Below are positions 12,001 through 21,343 of a DNA stretch of 36,287 nucleotides, piece after piece. The position numbers and the translations under genes are program-made. The notes under the pieces are model-generated. The model was not told the DNA's origin, did no database searches, and worked only from the letters and a program-made list of their open reading frames with translations. Source of the stretch: Branchiostoma floridae (Eukaryota; Chordata; Leptocardii; Amphioxiformes; Branchiostomatidae); contig NW_023365955.1 in assembly GCF_000003815.2 (NCBI RefSeq), positions 1-36,287 on the forward strand, read 5' to 3'. The stretch's first letter is position 1. The number at the start of each line of letters is the position of its first letter.

Positions 12001-15000
12001 AGTAAGGACTACACTGTAGGACATTCATTCTGTACCCACTCCAGTAAGGACTACACTGTAGGACATTCATTCTGTACCCACTCCAGTAAGGACTGCACTG
12101 TAGGACATTCATTCTGTACCCACTCCAGTAAGGACTACACTGTAGGACATTCATTCTGTACCCACTCCAGTAAGGACTGCACTGTAGGACATTCATTCTG
12201 TACCCACTCCAGTAAGGACTGCACTGTAGGACATTCATTCTTGTCACATCTGAATCAGGTGCCTAGGCAGACCCGTGTAATGAGTTGTGTCATTGTCAAT
12301 AAAGAGAGAAAGAAAGGTTTAATGGCTATTCTATTGAAACTCTATGATATTATGGAAAGACTAGATACCATCCTACACACTAGTGCATGTCAGAAGGCTA
12401 TTTGCAAAATGATACACAGAAAAACGGTAATAAAGTGTTTAAAAAAAAAGGAACAAAATCTGAACAGAAAAGATTAAGGTCGGGTCTTGTCATGCCAGGG
12501 GAGTAGCAAGGCCATGGGTTTGCTGAGATGGTTGAAGAAAATCTAGAAGAATGTCAGTCATGGAGGGTCAGTTTAATAACTGACTGACATTTTCGAGGTT
12601 TCAAATATTTGGGAAATGTTTAGATCCAATTATGAAATAGCACCATGAATCCTGATAAAATCATGTTAGTGTAAATTTTTTTCTCAGCCCTCTCGCCCAG
12701 TCTGGTGTGAACCTGACCATCAGTGGAGTGTACCTGTTTGTAGTGGTGTTGGGGAGACCTTACAGGTGAGACAATGCAACATTTACTTATTGGTACTGTT
12801 CCATAACCGGTGCAATGGCCGAGTGGGTAGAGTGTTCGCCTTGCATTTGGTAGGTCGTGAGTTCGATCCCCTGGCGAGTCATACCAAAGACTTTAAAAAT
12901 GGTACATGCTGCTTTCTCTGCTTAGCACTCAGCACTAATGAGGAAGATTATGGAAGTTAAACACACATCACTACCAGCGGACCAGCCCCCTGCTGTAGTG
13001 GCTTGCACATGTGTGGCCCAAGGGCTTCGAAGTGGAGATGGGCGCCACCCTACGCGTCTGTAGATGCATGGGCAAACTTTAACTTTTTTTAACTTTGAAC
13101 TTTGTTCCATGGACATACTAATTCTCTGTTGTTGTCTTAAATGTTTCTGTAAGGAATGAAGTTTTTTTTTGGAGAGTTTCTGTAAGTTTTTATAAATAAG
13201 ACATCATTGTGTTACAGGCCAGCCAAGTGGAGAGTTTGTGGGAAGGTTTTACCACTGGACATGCATAACATATTTGAGGTAAGTACACACTCGTCAGCAG
13301 TGATTGTCTAAGCATGGGTAGTGGTGCGTACCTATACTCATATTCAGGTTCAGGTCCGGATTCAAGTCCAGCAGTTCAGGTTCAGGTCCGGACTTTAAGT
13401 CTGGACCTGAACCCATCATCGCATATTATGTGCACTAGAATTTTTCTTTGGAGAGGAAGGGGGCATGGTGCATATAGAATTGCAGTCGTTAGCATGAATT
13501 GAAGTGCAATGTGAAAAATAGATGCAAATTATATACAGCCAGTGTAAACACGAAAAGTTTTTTGTCCTTTTCCAGTGCAAATTTCACTGTCTATGGAAGT
13601 TTTTAAATGGTTTAGAACAAAAAAAGGTGAAAGATTGCTTATTGCAAGTCCAGACTTGGCTCCGGACATTTAGTTTTTTTTTTGGACTTGGACCTAAACA
13701 TTTTTAGGTCCAATTCCAAGTCCGGGCTTTAGGTACGCACCACTAAGCATGGGTCTATAAAAAGTATAAGGCTAGCATGGAAACTGATTTCATTTTGAAA
13801 ATTTTTGTGTGCTGAGATTTGGCTTAGACAGTTGAGTTCTCAAAAACTGTCGTCTGATTAACTAGTCATTCTACATTAATATTTTATGCCAAATTTGCAT
13901 GATAAACCTAAAAGATTCTAGTGTAAAGTATGTCATAGTAACAGGTAACACTATAAATCCAGATTGACAGTTTGAATTTGTAAACCTTTTGTTGTTTTTT
14001 TAGATGGACTAATTTAGTCAATGCAGAATTCTGGGAATGTCATAATTCATTCTGAGAACCACTGACAGAATTTGGGCAAAAAAATGTGGAAATTATTATA
14101 TTGGAATAAAAGATGTTTCCTTTTTGTACTTGATATTATCATGGCGTATCAACATTAATATCAGATAATGATTTATTGTCTTCCCAAGAAGTTTTCAGAA
14201 TGCTTTCCAGAATTTAAGTTGTTTACTGTTTGATTTTCACTCCTACAGGCACTTGCCACTCTCTGTGTGTGCTACCTGCAAGCTGTACCCATAATAAAGG
14301 AAACAGCGCTGTACCATGACTACATGGGGATCCCACTGGTTGTGCTGGTCAGCTGTACTCTGCTCCTGTGGGTTGTCATGTTGGTAGGAATGTCCAAGGA
14401 GGAACAAGTCGAAGAGGTAATGCAGAGCTTGTTCAGATTTGGGGTTTGTGGAAATAATGGTCCAGTGGGATGGCAGAAAATTCTGGTTGGGGTGGAAAAA
14501 CTGGTCCAGCCTTTTCTTCATGAACATTGTAGTCAGCTTATAGAAAAGGTTGGACTGATTTTTTTTACCCATAACAGACTGGATTGGAGATTTGAAGCAG
14601 ATAACACTCACTGTGTTTTGCAGTTGATGTATGTCTGTGCGCGATTTTGTAATTTGCAATATGCACAGTCTACAATACAGTCGTTGCTTTTATTGTCAAT
14701 GGGATAGGTTGCAAAGTGTAATGGGTATGTAAGGGGGTGAAGTCTGCCATCTCTGATTGCCTTGTAATTTTGTTTGATTTTGAGGGGGGTGTCATGGTGT
14801 TAGTTAAAGGTTAATGCCCCCCCCCCCCCAAGGTGTTTACGTGACATAACAGCTGGCCAGTGACCTATAATCGCCAAATACATGTAGACTACTGAGTGAG
14901 CAAAGAGAATTAGGTTGTTTATGAGTTGGTTGTAACTGACTGGCTAGGTATTGTGACGTTCAGCACCTTGGGTTCGGTCATCTGGGTTATTTTCATATAG

Positions 15001-15631
15001 ATAATTCAAACTTACACTGACACAAAAATACCATCATTCCTATTCAGTGTGTATTATTAAAGTTAAAGTTGCCCGTACATCAGTAACAGATGCGTAGGGG
15101 TGGCGCCCATCTCCATTTCTGTAGCCCTTGAGCCACACATGTGCAAGCCACTACAGCAGGGGGCTGGTCCGCTGGTAGTGATGTGTGTTTAACGTCCATA
15201 CTCTTCCTCATTTGTGCTGAGTGCTAAGCAGAGAAAGCAGCATGTACCATTTTTAAAGTCTTTGGTATGACTGTGTATTATTGTCAGATCATTAATACAT
15301 GACATTCTTTATTATCCCATGCTTGTGATGCGATGTTCCCAGTAGAAAAGGAAGCTTATATGATAAGTCCACACTGCCTGGCTACATGATAGATTTGCTA
15401 TGATCCGACAAGTTTAAGTTAACCTATTTGATGCTTTGGAAGACATGTGAAGTAGTAACACTGATATTATTTGTGTTCTTTCAACAGGAGCTGGAGTACA
15501 CAGAGCCAGCAGTCGCCAAAACGGAAAAGAAAAAGCGAGAAAAGTTTGTGTTCTGGCACAGGAACAAGGTCGGGGAAGGCATCACAGCAGTGGAACTCAC
15601 CGCCAGAGAAAAGGCACTGACCACCTTCTGA
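6004..15631 (+). CDS. Polytopic membrane protein, C-terminal 429 residues (5' exons missing)
   Basis: Exons 6004-6137, 7680-7812, 8675-8781, 9215-9376, 9827-9901, 10330-10454, 11099-11200, 12688-12765, 13218-13278, 14249-14416 and 15488-15631 (stop TGA). All borders are GT-AG and every phase agrees. Residues counted from 6004: CVPCP at 9-13 ends a probable Cys-rich ectodomain. Likely membrane segments are at about 19-40, 101-121, 153-172, 205-230, 284-302, 327-342 and 354-374. After it comes a basic, Lys-rich tail. The layout (WP motif after the first segment, Glu-Cys before the second, RPY before the sixth) resembles the membrane module after GCC2/GCC3 Cys-rich ectodomains, sometimes compared with TRP-like proteins; this is inference. 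Function is unknown. The first exon starts mid-codon, so at least one exon is upstream, possibly in a gap. Confidence 0.85.
6456..6527 (-). pseudogene. tRNA-like sequence with Pol III boxes and T-run terminator
   Basis: On the minus strand it shows box A TGGCTCAGCGGT and box B GGTTCGAACC. The ends pair in six of eight positions (AGCCAGCG with CACTTGCT). A run of nine T follows three bases after the 3' end (plus-strand A run 6444-6452). The T stem pairs poorly and the anticodon loop is about one base too long. It is best called a degenerate tRNA or a solitary SINE head. It lies in the intron after exon 6004-6137. Confidence 0.5.
6577..6609. repeat. (CATC)n microsatellite
   Basis: Repeated CATC/CATG units within an intron. 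Confidence 0.8.
7019..7438. mobile_element. MITE with about 30-bp terminal repeats, carrying a second MITE
   Basis: The left end TAGCCTAGGTACCATCCGG reappears inverted at 7421-7438 and the match runs on into GTAGTTCGCTCC. The same termini and the subterminal tract AGTGTATAATGAATG are found in the element at 31022-31334, so both belong to one family. Inside, 7119-7253 is another inverted-repeat unit (ATGAGCGAATCA at one end, TGATTCGCTCAT at the other). Confidence 0.75.
7450..7625 (+). repeat. Duplicated intronic segment, copy 2
   Basis: Uninterrupted partner of the segment at 5368-5850; see that entry for the shared blocks. It ends about 55 bases before the exon at 7680. Confidence 0.55.
7854..8170. 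mobile_element. MITE, hAT-like ends CAGGGCT...AGCCCTG
   Basis: Termini CAGGGCTAGAAATAC and GTATTTCGAGCCCTG are inverted copies with one mismatch. The interior is rich in ACCTGCA and TGCAGGT repeats in both directions. Ends of the CAGGGCTCGAAAT type are common in hAT-derived elements. No clean 8-bp duplication was found. It lies in the intron 7813-8674. Confidence 0.65.
8391..8416. repeat. (GAT)n microsatellite
   Basis: Eight to nine consecutive GAT units in an intron. Confidence 0.9.
8834..9068. mobile_element. Inverted-repeat element, ends CCTGGGTGCCAGACAG
   Basis: A perfect 16-bp terminal inverted repeat (CCTGGGTGCCAGACAG / CTGTCTGGCACCCAGG) bounds 235 bases. A second inner pair, AGTCAGCCCG and CGGGCTGACT, also inverts. 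There is no coding content. It lies between exons 8675-8781 and 9215-9376. Confidence 0.7.
10489..10711. mobile_element. MITE, ends TGTAACGTTAGTTCACC
   Basis: TGTAACGTTAGTTCACCTTT at the left reappears inverted at the right (AAAGGTGAACTAACGTTACA), followed inward by GGGTAACCTA / TAGGTTACCC. It lies 34 bases after the donor of exon 10330-10454. Confidence 0.75.
11187..12240 (+). repeat. 42-bp minisatellite made of exon end plus 5' splice site, 25 copies
   Basis: The unit starts with CTGTACCCACTCCA, which are the last 14 coding bases of exon 11099-11200, continues with the donor GTAAGG, and has 22 further intron bases. Donor copies start at 11201, 11244, 11286 and 11328 (variant GTATAAGG), then every 42 bases from 11372 to 12212. 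The units are nearly identical, varying mainly at ACTACACTG/ACTGCACTG and TACCC/TATCC, so expansion is recent. Because 42 is a multiple of three, a long open frame runs through the minus strand; it is a by-product of the array. Confidence 0.95.
12250..12320 (+). mobile_element. LINE 3'-end fragment
   Basis: GCCTAGGCAGACCCGTGTAATGA followed by TGTCATTGTCAATAAA and a short simple tail matches, in order, the stretch 31455-31520. This type of end (CAATAAA plus short tandem tail) is usual for non-LTR retrotransposons. It directly abuts the end of the minisatellite. Confidence 0.5.
12805..13102 (+). mobile_element. Full-length tRNA-derived SINE
   Basis: A tRNA-like head has box A TGGCCGAGTGGG at 12816-12827 and box B GAGTTCGATCCCC around 12858-12870. 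It is followed by a family-specific body and a tail of AACTTT-type repeats. TGTTCCAT at 12797-12804 and 13103-13110 forms an 8-bp target-site duplication. The body is shared with the copies at 15059-15271 and 4440-4565. It sits in the intron between exons 12688-12765 and 13218-13278. Confidence 0.85.
13319..13745. mobile_element. hAT-type MITE with 8-bp target duplication
   Basis: Ends TAGTGGTGCGTACCT and AGGTACGCACCACTA are perfect inverted copies. AGCATGGG at 13311-13318 and 13746-13753 is an exact 8-bp duplication, the size made by hAT transposases. The interior repeats CAGGTTCAGGTCCGG-like motifs. No transposase is encoded. Confidence 0.88.
14817..14829. repeat. Poly-C tract
   Basis: Thirteen consecutive C in the last intron of the polytopic gene. 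Confidence 0.85.
15059..15271 (-). mobile_element. 5'-truncated SINE, same family as 12805-13102
   Basis: Minus-strand copy of the SINE body and tail lacking the tRNA-like head. TGTGTATTATT at 15048-15058 and 15272-15282 is an exact 11-bp target-site duplication, so truncation happened at insertion. Confidence 0.85.
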
Positions 15632-15920
15632 TGACGGACATCATGGACAAGTTCAGTGTCAGTCTGTCCCAGGGTTGTAGCCAGCACCTGTCCTTCAGTC
15701 CTTTGAAGGAATTTTGCAGCTGGGGACTGAAAAAAGTTTTCCCCATTCCGTCCCCTGGGAGCTGGGACAGACAAAAATTGATATGTAAAGATATAAAAAA
15801 AGCTGAAACCCATGTGTTCTTTTTCACCAAAACAGATGCCATTGAACAGCTTAGTCTACAAGCAAAATTTGCACCTCAAAATGCAGGAAATAGTGTTTGT
15901 ATCTTGTCATGGAAGCTGAA

Positions 15921-15926
15921 AATAAA
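15921..15926 (+). terminator. Polyadenylation signal AATAAA of the polytopic gene
   Basis: AATAAA about 290 bases after the stop at 15629-15631. The sequence from about 15900 to 16060 resembles the 3' ends of the peptide genes at 19245 and 22737, so this signal may be inherited from a lost copy of that family. Confidence 0.7.
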
Positions 15927-16216
15927 ACATTGAAACTGCAATAAGCTTGTTTTCTTTTGTGTTGGATCATGTACATTGTGTATTATATGTAACGTTAGAT
16001 CCGTGTCCTTCTCTGATGACTGAATTCTCAATTCTTTTTTTCTGATCGCTTACGTGATTTTGTGTGGGGAAATAGACAATACCAAGGATGTTTAAAGACA
16101 TTAATAAGTCCCTGCTGGATTCAACATTCATTCTTCTATCAGCATCTGACTAAGGGGTGGGGCATTTGTCAGACGCTGAGGGCCCCAGAGAACCCTGTAC
16201 AGGACATGTTGTGCGT

Positions 16217-16308
16217 CACGGACTAACAAAACCGGAACATCAACATTTTTAAGGTAGTCATTCTACAGGAGAATTCTGGCACGTACGTACGCCACAACTT
16301 TTCAACAG
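16217..16308 (+). other. Peptide gene copy 1: noncoding exon 1 and proximal upstream region
   Basis: CGTCACGGACTAACAAAACC to CAACAG, followed by donor GTTTGT at 16309. It matches 24048-24143 over its length and, near the donor, 20771-20793. The start site is not defined, and no TATA box is evident. Confidence 0.55.
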
Positions 16309-16797
16309 GTTTGTGTTCAGTTATAACCACGTCTCCCTTCGTTTTACTTAAGCTATTTTCGTGAAAGCCCGAACACGTTCGTCGCACGATCACAAACTGG
16401 GGGAATTCTTCGGACAGTCTTGCAAATTTCGTACAAAAATTGGCTCTCTTTTACGGAAAATGCTTAATTTGATCATTGTCTGCGGTTTGTTCTGTCACAG
16501 CCTGCTTCAAACCAATATACATCAAAATTGTACGACGTCCTACGACGGATGGTGCCATGCATATTTCTCTGTCACATTCAGTGCAACTTCATAGCTCCAT
16601 AGAATTCATATTAGCAGACAGAGCGTAAGGCTGGAGACAGCTGTGGTCGTGTCGTAAAAAAATGCACAGTCGTAGATCCTTATCGACCTTTTGTCTTAAT
16701 TTTGCCGGAAATTCTACAACAGAAGAAGTCGCATGACAAACCTTACCGAGTAAATTCAGACACATTGATCACGATGTTTTATTGTTTGTTCCGCAGG

Positions 16798-17618
16798 ATG
16801 AAAACGACCCTGGTGTTGCTTCTTGTTGCCTTGGTCATCTCATCTGAGATGATGACTGCGGAAAGCTTCACTTCTGGCAGTCATGGCAATATCCCAGGGC
16901 CTTATGGAAGAGCTGTCGAGAAGGAGCGAGGTTTGACCAAGGATAATTATGGACTGTATGACTATCCAGGGCTTACACAAGCCATCTCTTCGGCTCCAGG
17001 GCCAACTTGCATGTCCGAGAAGAAATTTCGCCATGCCCCCCTCTCGATCTGCAGGGTCTAATGCAGGTGGCTGTGACAAAATTTCTCAGGTAACATTTGC
17101 ATGTTGGCCCTGTCACGAGACGAGGAGCTCATCGGGGCTTGGGTAGGCTCTGGAATCAGTTTGCCATCATCTTCATTGCTTTGCTTTGTATTTTAAACTT
17201 CTAACAGGTCTCCGCAGGTCGCTGGAGAAACAATAGAATAAGGATGCAAACTGTACTTCTCGGCTAGCCTACTCTTCTCGTAGGTTATCTGTCTTTGGGG
17301 GCAAATTCTGCCTTATAACCTGTGCTCCTCGGTCAGCTAACTCCTCTGGCATGTTATTTGTCTTCTTGGGCAAATTTTACTATTTTTCCAGCGACCTTTA
17401 CATGGAGCCTAGTGAAAGCTTTTTAACAGCAGTGATTTGACTGATTTGTAGTCATTGCTTACATGTATATTGAAGTATCATGTTTTCTCCCAGCCCGCAG
17501 AGGCGTGTCTCCCGTTGAGGCTCAGAAGCTGAAGGCGCTGTTGGCCCGCCGCCAGGCTGAGGCTGGACGCCGTCAGTATGAAGCAGGACCTCCGGGACCT
17601 CCAGCTCCACAGTGGTGA
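16798..17618 (+). CDS. Small secreted peptide precursor, tandem family copy 1
   Basis: Exons 16798-16930 and 17494-17618 (stop TGA), joined at phase 1, give 85 residues. Exon 2 starts with acceptor CCGCAG and then G-ATG, as in all three copies. Residues 1-21 form a signal peptide (MKTTLVLLLVALVIS core). The mature part has no cysteine and contains RAR-R, ARR-Q and GRR-Q basic pairs, ending QYEAGPPGPPAPQW. Pairs before Gln, and a Gly before one pair, are what a peptide-hormone-like precursor would show, but a host-defence or matrix peptide is equally possible. The donor after GCGAG (GTTTGA) is weak; the unspliced frame stays open to a stop at 17059-17061. Relatives: 21344-21965 and 24374-24485. 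Confidence 0.72.
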
Positions 17619-17682
17619 AAGATAAGAAGGAGGTGAGAAGAAGCACAATTTTTCTCCATAAATGGCAAAAGGAACTTCCCAT

Positions 17683-18404
17683 ACTAGAGTCCATTCCAAG
17701 TCACCATGAGGGGTTTTAGGTGATATTTGTAATTAGTCTGAAATATTTTGAATAAAAGAATATCTGAGCCACAATAATTAGATTCTTTTCAAAAAATTGA
17801 CTGAGAAAATACTCATTTATTTGAATTCCTTTGAATATTTTAGAAATATTTTGAAAGTAACTATACAAGAATATCTTTATTTAGAATGATTATGAAACCT
17901 GTGTGTGATTATTTCACATTTACAAATATTTACAAATACAAAATGTATTTGTAAACTTTGCCAAATGGTAAAATTAGTTTATTGCCCCCATAAAAGTAAG
18001 CCCTATTGTTGCATCTGTATATTTTTAGATTTCACTGCTGGGCACTGGTGGATCCTTTGTGGAGGGCCATTGTTTCATGGCACCCAACCATACTTTGCAA
18101 GGATGTGTGAATTGCTATCTTCCCAGCCCACTGAACCATTTACAAAAAATGGTAGAAAATGGTAGACAATGGTAAATAATGGTAGAATGCTGTTATCATT
18201 ATTTAGAAACCATTAGAAGTATCCAATTCCACACCATGAATATTTCCAAAGTTTTACAAGACCAGGGAAATATTTGTAAAGTTGAAACAGTGTTAAAAAT
18301 ATTTCTCAAGTATCAAATGTCCTAGACATATAATTACAAATCTTTAAAATCAATTCTAAACAATGGCAACAAACATCCGCACGGTGACTTGGAATCGACT
18401 CTAA
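17683..18404. mobile_element. Inverted-repeat element, about 720 bp, in the last intron of peptide copy 1
   Basis: TAGAGTCCATTCCAAGTCACC at the left matches, inverted, GGTGACTTGGAATCGACTCTA at the right with one mismatch. The interior is AT-rich with many TTTACAAATA-like words and no credible coding frame. Confidence 0.6.
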
Positions 18405-18532
18405 TTGTTGTAAATGTCTTCTTGGTCAATTTGTTTGAATCAAGGAAATCTCTTTGTTTAAAGGTGCCCTAACTCCCTGCTTCGTTTAGGCTGCAACAGT
18501 ATTTATATGTGCACTTGTTGCAAATAAACCAG

Positions 18533-18551
18533 TCATTCATTCATTCATTCG
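18533..18551. repeat. (ATTC)n microsatellite
   Basis: Repeated CATT units in an intron. Confidence 0.75.
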
Positions 18552-18960
18552 TTAGATATGTCGTCTATATTACCTTGTGCTTCGGTCACAATTTGAAAAG
18601 GGGGTCCGGCCGGGTAGTTTACGGGTTGCTTTTATGCATTTTGTGACGTGGCCCCGTGGGAAACTCTACGATACCGAGCCATTTTAGGGCACAATTGGGC
18701 CCTGTGTGTTTTCTTAATTCACATTTGAGACCAACACAGGACCCGGCGATAAACAGAAGCCATCACCTAATCGTGAAAACGCCGAAAGATATACCCGCGG
18801 TACCCGGCAGTGGGCAGTGGGCGGGCTTGATTTGTGCGACCTTTAATAGCAGCTTTTGTGCATTGCTGATGGCAAGTAAAACGTAACAAGTTCGTTTGTG
18901 AAAACTTTGGTCATTGATTTCATCAGTGTAATAAAGTCTGTTGTGTCTCTGCCTTTGCAG

Positions 18961-19285
18961 GGCAGTCGGAGTGACCACATGACCATCACGTGACCTGCAG
19001 TCAAGCTCTGCCAAGCTCCTATTTGCTCATAAGCTCCTAAATCATCCACTATAGCTACATGTATATGCTAATTTCTGTAACAACAGCAAAGTTAATCTAC
19101 TAGTATTTGTCTTTGTAGTACATGTATAAGATCATGGGTATGCTATGTAAAACGCACATACAGCCATTTAGCTACGCCACAGTATTTTGTGATAAAGATT
19201 TGAGTTAAGTTAAGTTCTGGAGCTGTCTGTGCTGATATCTTGTGATGGAAACTGAAAATAAATCCATGAAACTGCAAGAACCTTG
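18961..19285 (+). other. Peptide gene copy 1: noncoding last exon with polyA signal
   Basis: Acceptor GCCTTTGCAG precedes GGCAGTCGGAGTGACCAC, which is conserved at 22353 and 24858. AATAAA lies at 19257-19262. The donor feeding it is GTGAGA at 17633, 14 bases after the coding stop. Confidence 0.65.
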
Positions 19286-19480
19286 TGTTATTTTGCGTAG
19301 GATGATGTGCACTTTGTAGATCTCACAATGATGACTGCCCTCTCAATTCTGCTTTCTGGTCACTCTCGTGTTCTTATATGATCAAGCTAGCTTGATGTGT
19401 AAAGATATTCAACTCCTTGCTTGAACCATCATCCGATCTTTTAGTAGCTCTCCCTTTATTTCTCGGTCACAATGACGTCG

Positions 19481-19678
19481 GGGGCTACACCTAACCTCCA
19501 GGTAGATTTACCGGTGGACGACATAAGGTAGTATCAAAGCTGGCCAAATATTGACGTTATAGCAGGCCATTGGAGTGCCATCCGGCTGACACTCCCTCGG
19601 CCAGCTTGTCTCCTTTGTCAGCTTTGATACTACGTTATGCCACCCACCGATAAATCTGCCTGGATTAGGTGTAGCCCC
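19481..19678. mobile_element. Foldback MITE of 198 bp
   Basis: The left arm GGGGCTACACCTAAC... and right arm ...TTAGGTGTAGCCCC are inverted copies over about 60 bases with few mismatches (shared inner block GTAGTATCAAAGCTG). The two arms take up most of the element. There is no coding content. Confidence 0.8.
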
Positions 19679-19689
19679 GGTCGGACTCC

Positions 19690-20770
19690 GAAGCCACAAA
19701 TCTGCCCTGATGAACTGCCGGATACCTCAGGGGGTACCTCTCGGTGTTTTCACGGCGTGTATTTGTCGTCGGGTCCCAGCTTGATTTTAAATCTGAATTA
19801 TGCAAACTCCGGGGCCCGACCGGGCTCGAATGTAACCCGATAGTAGTCACAGGGTGTCCCATGGGGCCAAATGGCGCAAAAAAATAATAACCCGACAGGG
19901 ATCCCTTTTTCAGTGAGCGAAGCGCTTGTCAGACCCCGAGGTAAAGGATCCACAGATCCTGTACATGTCACGTGAGAGGGGCCCAAACTCACAGCACTCA
20001 CTCTCTGCCCCAAGGGATATCTACAACGACCACAGCATGTCCAGAACACTAGATATCAAAAATTGAGGTTCCGCTGTAGTACCTTAGCAAGCCGCTAGGG
20101 GGCCATTATCGAACTTGACCTTCGTTTTTCCGACCCCTACTGACCTACCAAATATCATCAGCATCCATCAAAGGCTTCTCGAGTTATGCTGTTCACACAC
20201 AGACAGACAGACAGACGTACAAGCCTAAAACATAACGTTAGCCATTCTGGCAAAGGTAATTAGCCCTGTGACTTTGGTATCAATTTAAAGGTGAGGAACT
20301 GGGCTATCGCACTGTGGGGTTAGCTAATGGGATCAAGGCAGCCACAATTAACGGAAAAAACTTGCCAATGTTTCGAAAGCTACAGCGTTCGTTGTCATTT
20401 TGCCATGCACGAAATATGTACATAGTTGTACGGAGCAAAACCTTAAAATGTGAAAAAGTATAAACATTATGTTGGTTTGAGGTCTTTTTGTTGCACAACA
20501 GGCACTTATTTACACCCATCCAAAGAGGACAAACCGCGGCCATGCAGGTGCATGACATGTCGAAGAGAAGGCTGCGCAGAACGGATGCGCATAGAGCTCT
20601 GCGGTTCGACTGTTCCGTTGCTCGAGCGGGCGATCTATACCTGTTCGGAGAAGGGTGTTCTCAAGAACCGCCAGAACTCGACCAGTAATGCCATTTTGAA
20701 TAAAAGTTCGTTTTGGTTTGATCGCCTCACAAGACAGACGTGACTTCAATTTGTCTAGTTACTATACTAT
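19690..20770. other. Spacer between peptide copies 1 and 2
   Basis: No exon recognised. It holds the dispersed repeat at 20065-20220 and several open frames of 60-97 codons without splice or domain support. Confidence 0.45.
20065..20220 (+). repeat. Dispersed repeat ending in (CAGA)n, copy 1
   Basis: Shares GTTCCGCTG(T/C)AGT, GCCGCTAGGGG-like, CGAGTTAT(G/C)(C/T)TGTT and a CAGACAGACAGA tail, in the same order, with 30036-30180. It is probably a non-autonomous retroelement; the class is not determined. Confidence 0.45.
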
Positions 20771-20793
20771 AAGACGCCACAACTTGTCAACAG
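20771..20793 (+). other. Peptide gene copy 2: end of noncoding exon 1
   Basis: CGCCACAACTTGTCAACAG followed by donor GTTTGT matches the end of exon 1 in copies 1 and 3. Upstream sequence is not clearly conserved. Confidence 0.5.
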
Positions 20794-21343
20794 GTTTGTG
20801 TTTAGTTTTAGACTCCTTTTCCTTCTAGTCATAGCTTTGTTTAACTTTGATGTACTGTCAAATCTGTACTAAGCAACCACTCCCACTCAAGGGTCTGAGC
20901 AAAAAATAGTTGCTGAGGACAAGAGGTTGCTCCCGACCAGGGCAACTGTGCTGGCAGAAACCTTCATTCACAATGACAGCTATCTGCTGTCAATCAATTT
21001 GTTTGTTCAGTGGAGGGTGAATGCTCCTTTTAGGATTGCTGGTTGGACAGTTGGTTGTTTGGGAGAGGGTCTTTACTATGTAAAATTGGACGGGATTATT
21101 TCATTGTGTCCTCTGAAGGAAGGTTACTCATAATTTAATTTAATTTAGTCCTTAACATAATGCGCCTGCTATCTTCGGTAATGACATCATCTACCTTGAT
21201 AGCTTAGAGCTAGACCCTCCAGAAGTAAACTAAATGTTGTTGATATTTTACTTCTGTAATAGCCTTTAAAATGACATCGTGTCACCCAGTCTTTAGCTGT
21301 AACTTCAGATGCATTAATGTTTTATGTTTTTATGTTCCACAGG

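Noticed and set aside
11187-12240. CRISPR-like regular repeat array
   Set aside because: There are no unique spacers; it is a continuous tandem repeat in an animal gene intron.
11309-12247. 312-codon minus-strand frame of 14-residue repeats
   Set aside because: It is the translation of the 42-bp minisatellite; the unit length is a multiple of three, so any stop-free frame runs through the whole array.
14417-14707. Extension of exon 14249-14416 past its donor
   Set aside because: The donor GTAATG is good and the next exon at 15488 continues in phase; the extension is intron read-through.
19798-20049. Minus-strand frame of 83 codons in the spacer
   Set aside because: No coding signature and no neighbouring exons on that strand.
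20450-20743. 97-codon plus frame with several cysteines
   Set aside because: No signal peptide, splice context or recognisable motif; overlapping frames on both strands are equally open.
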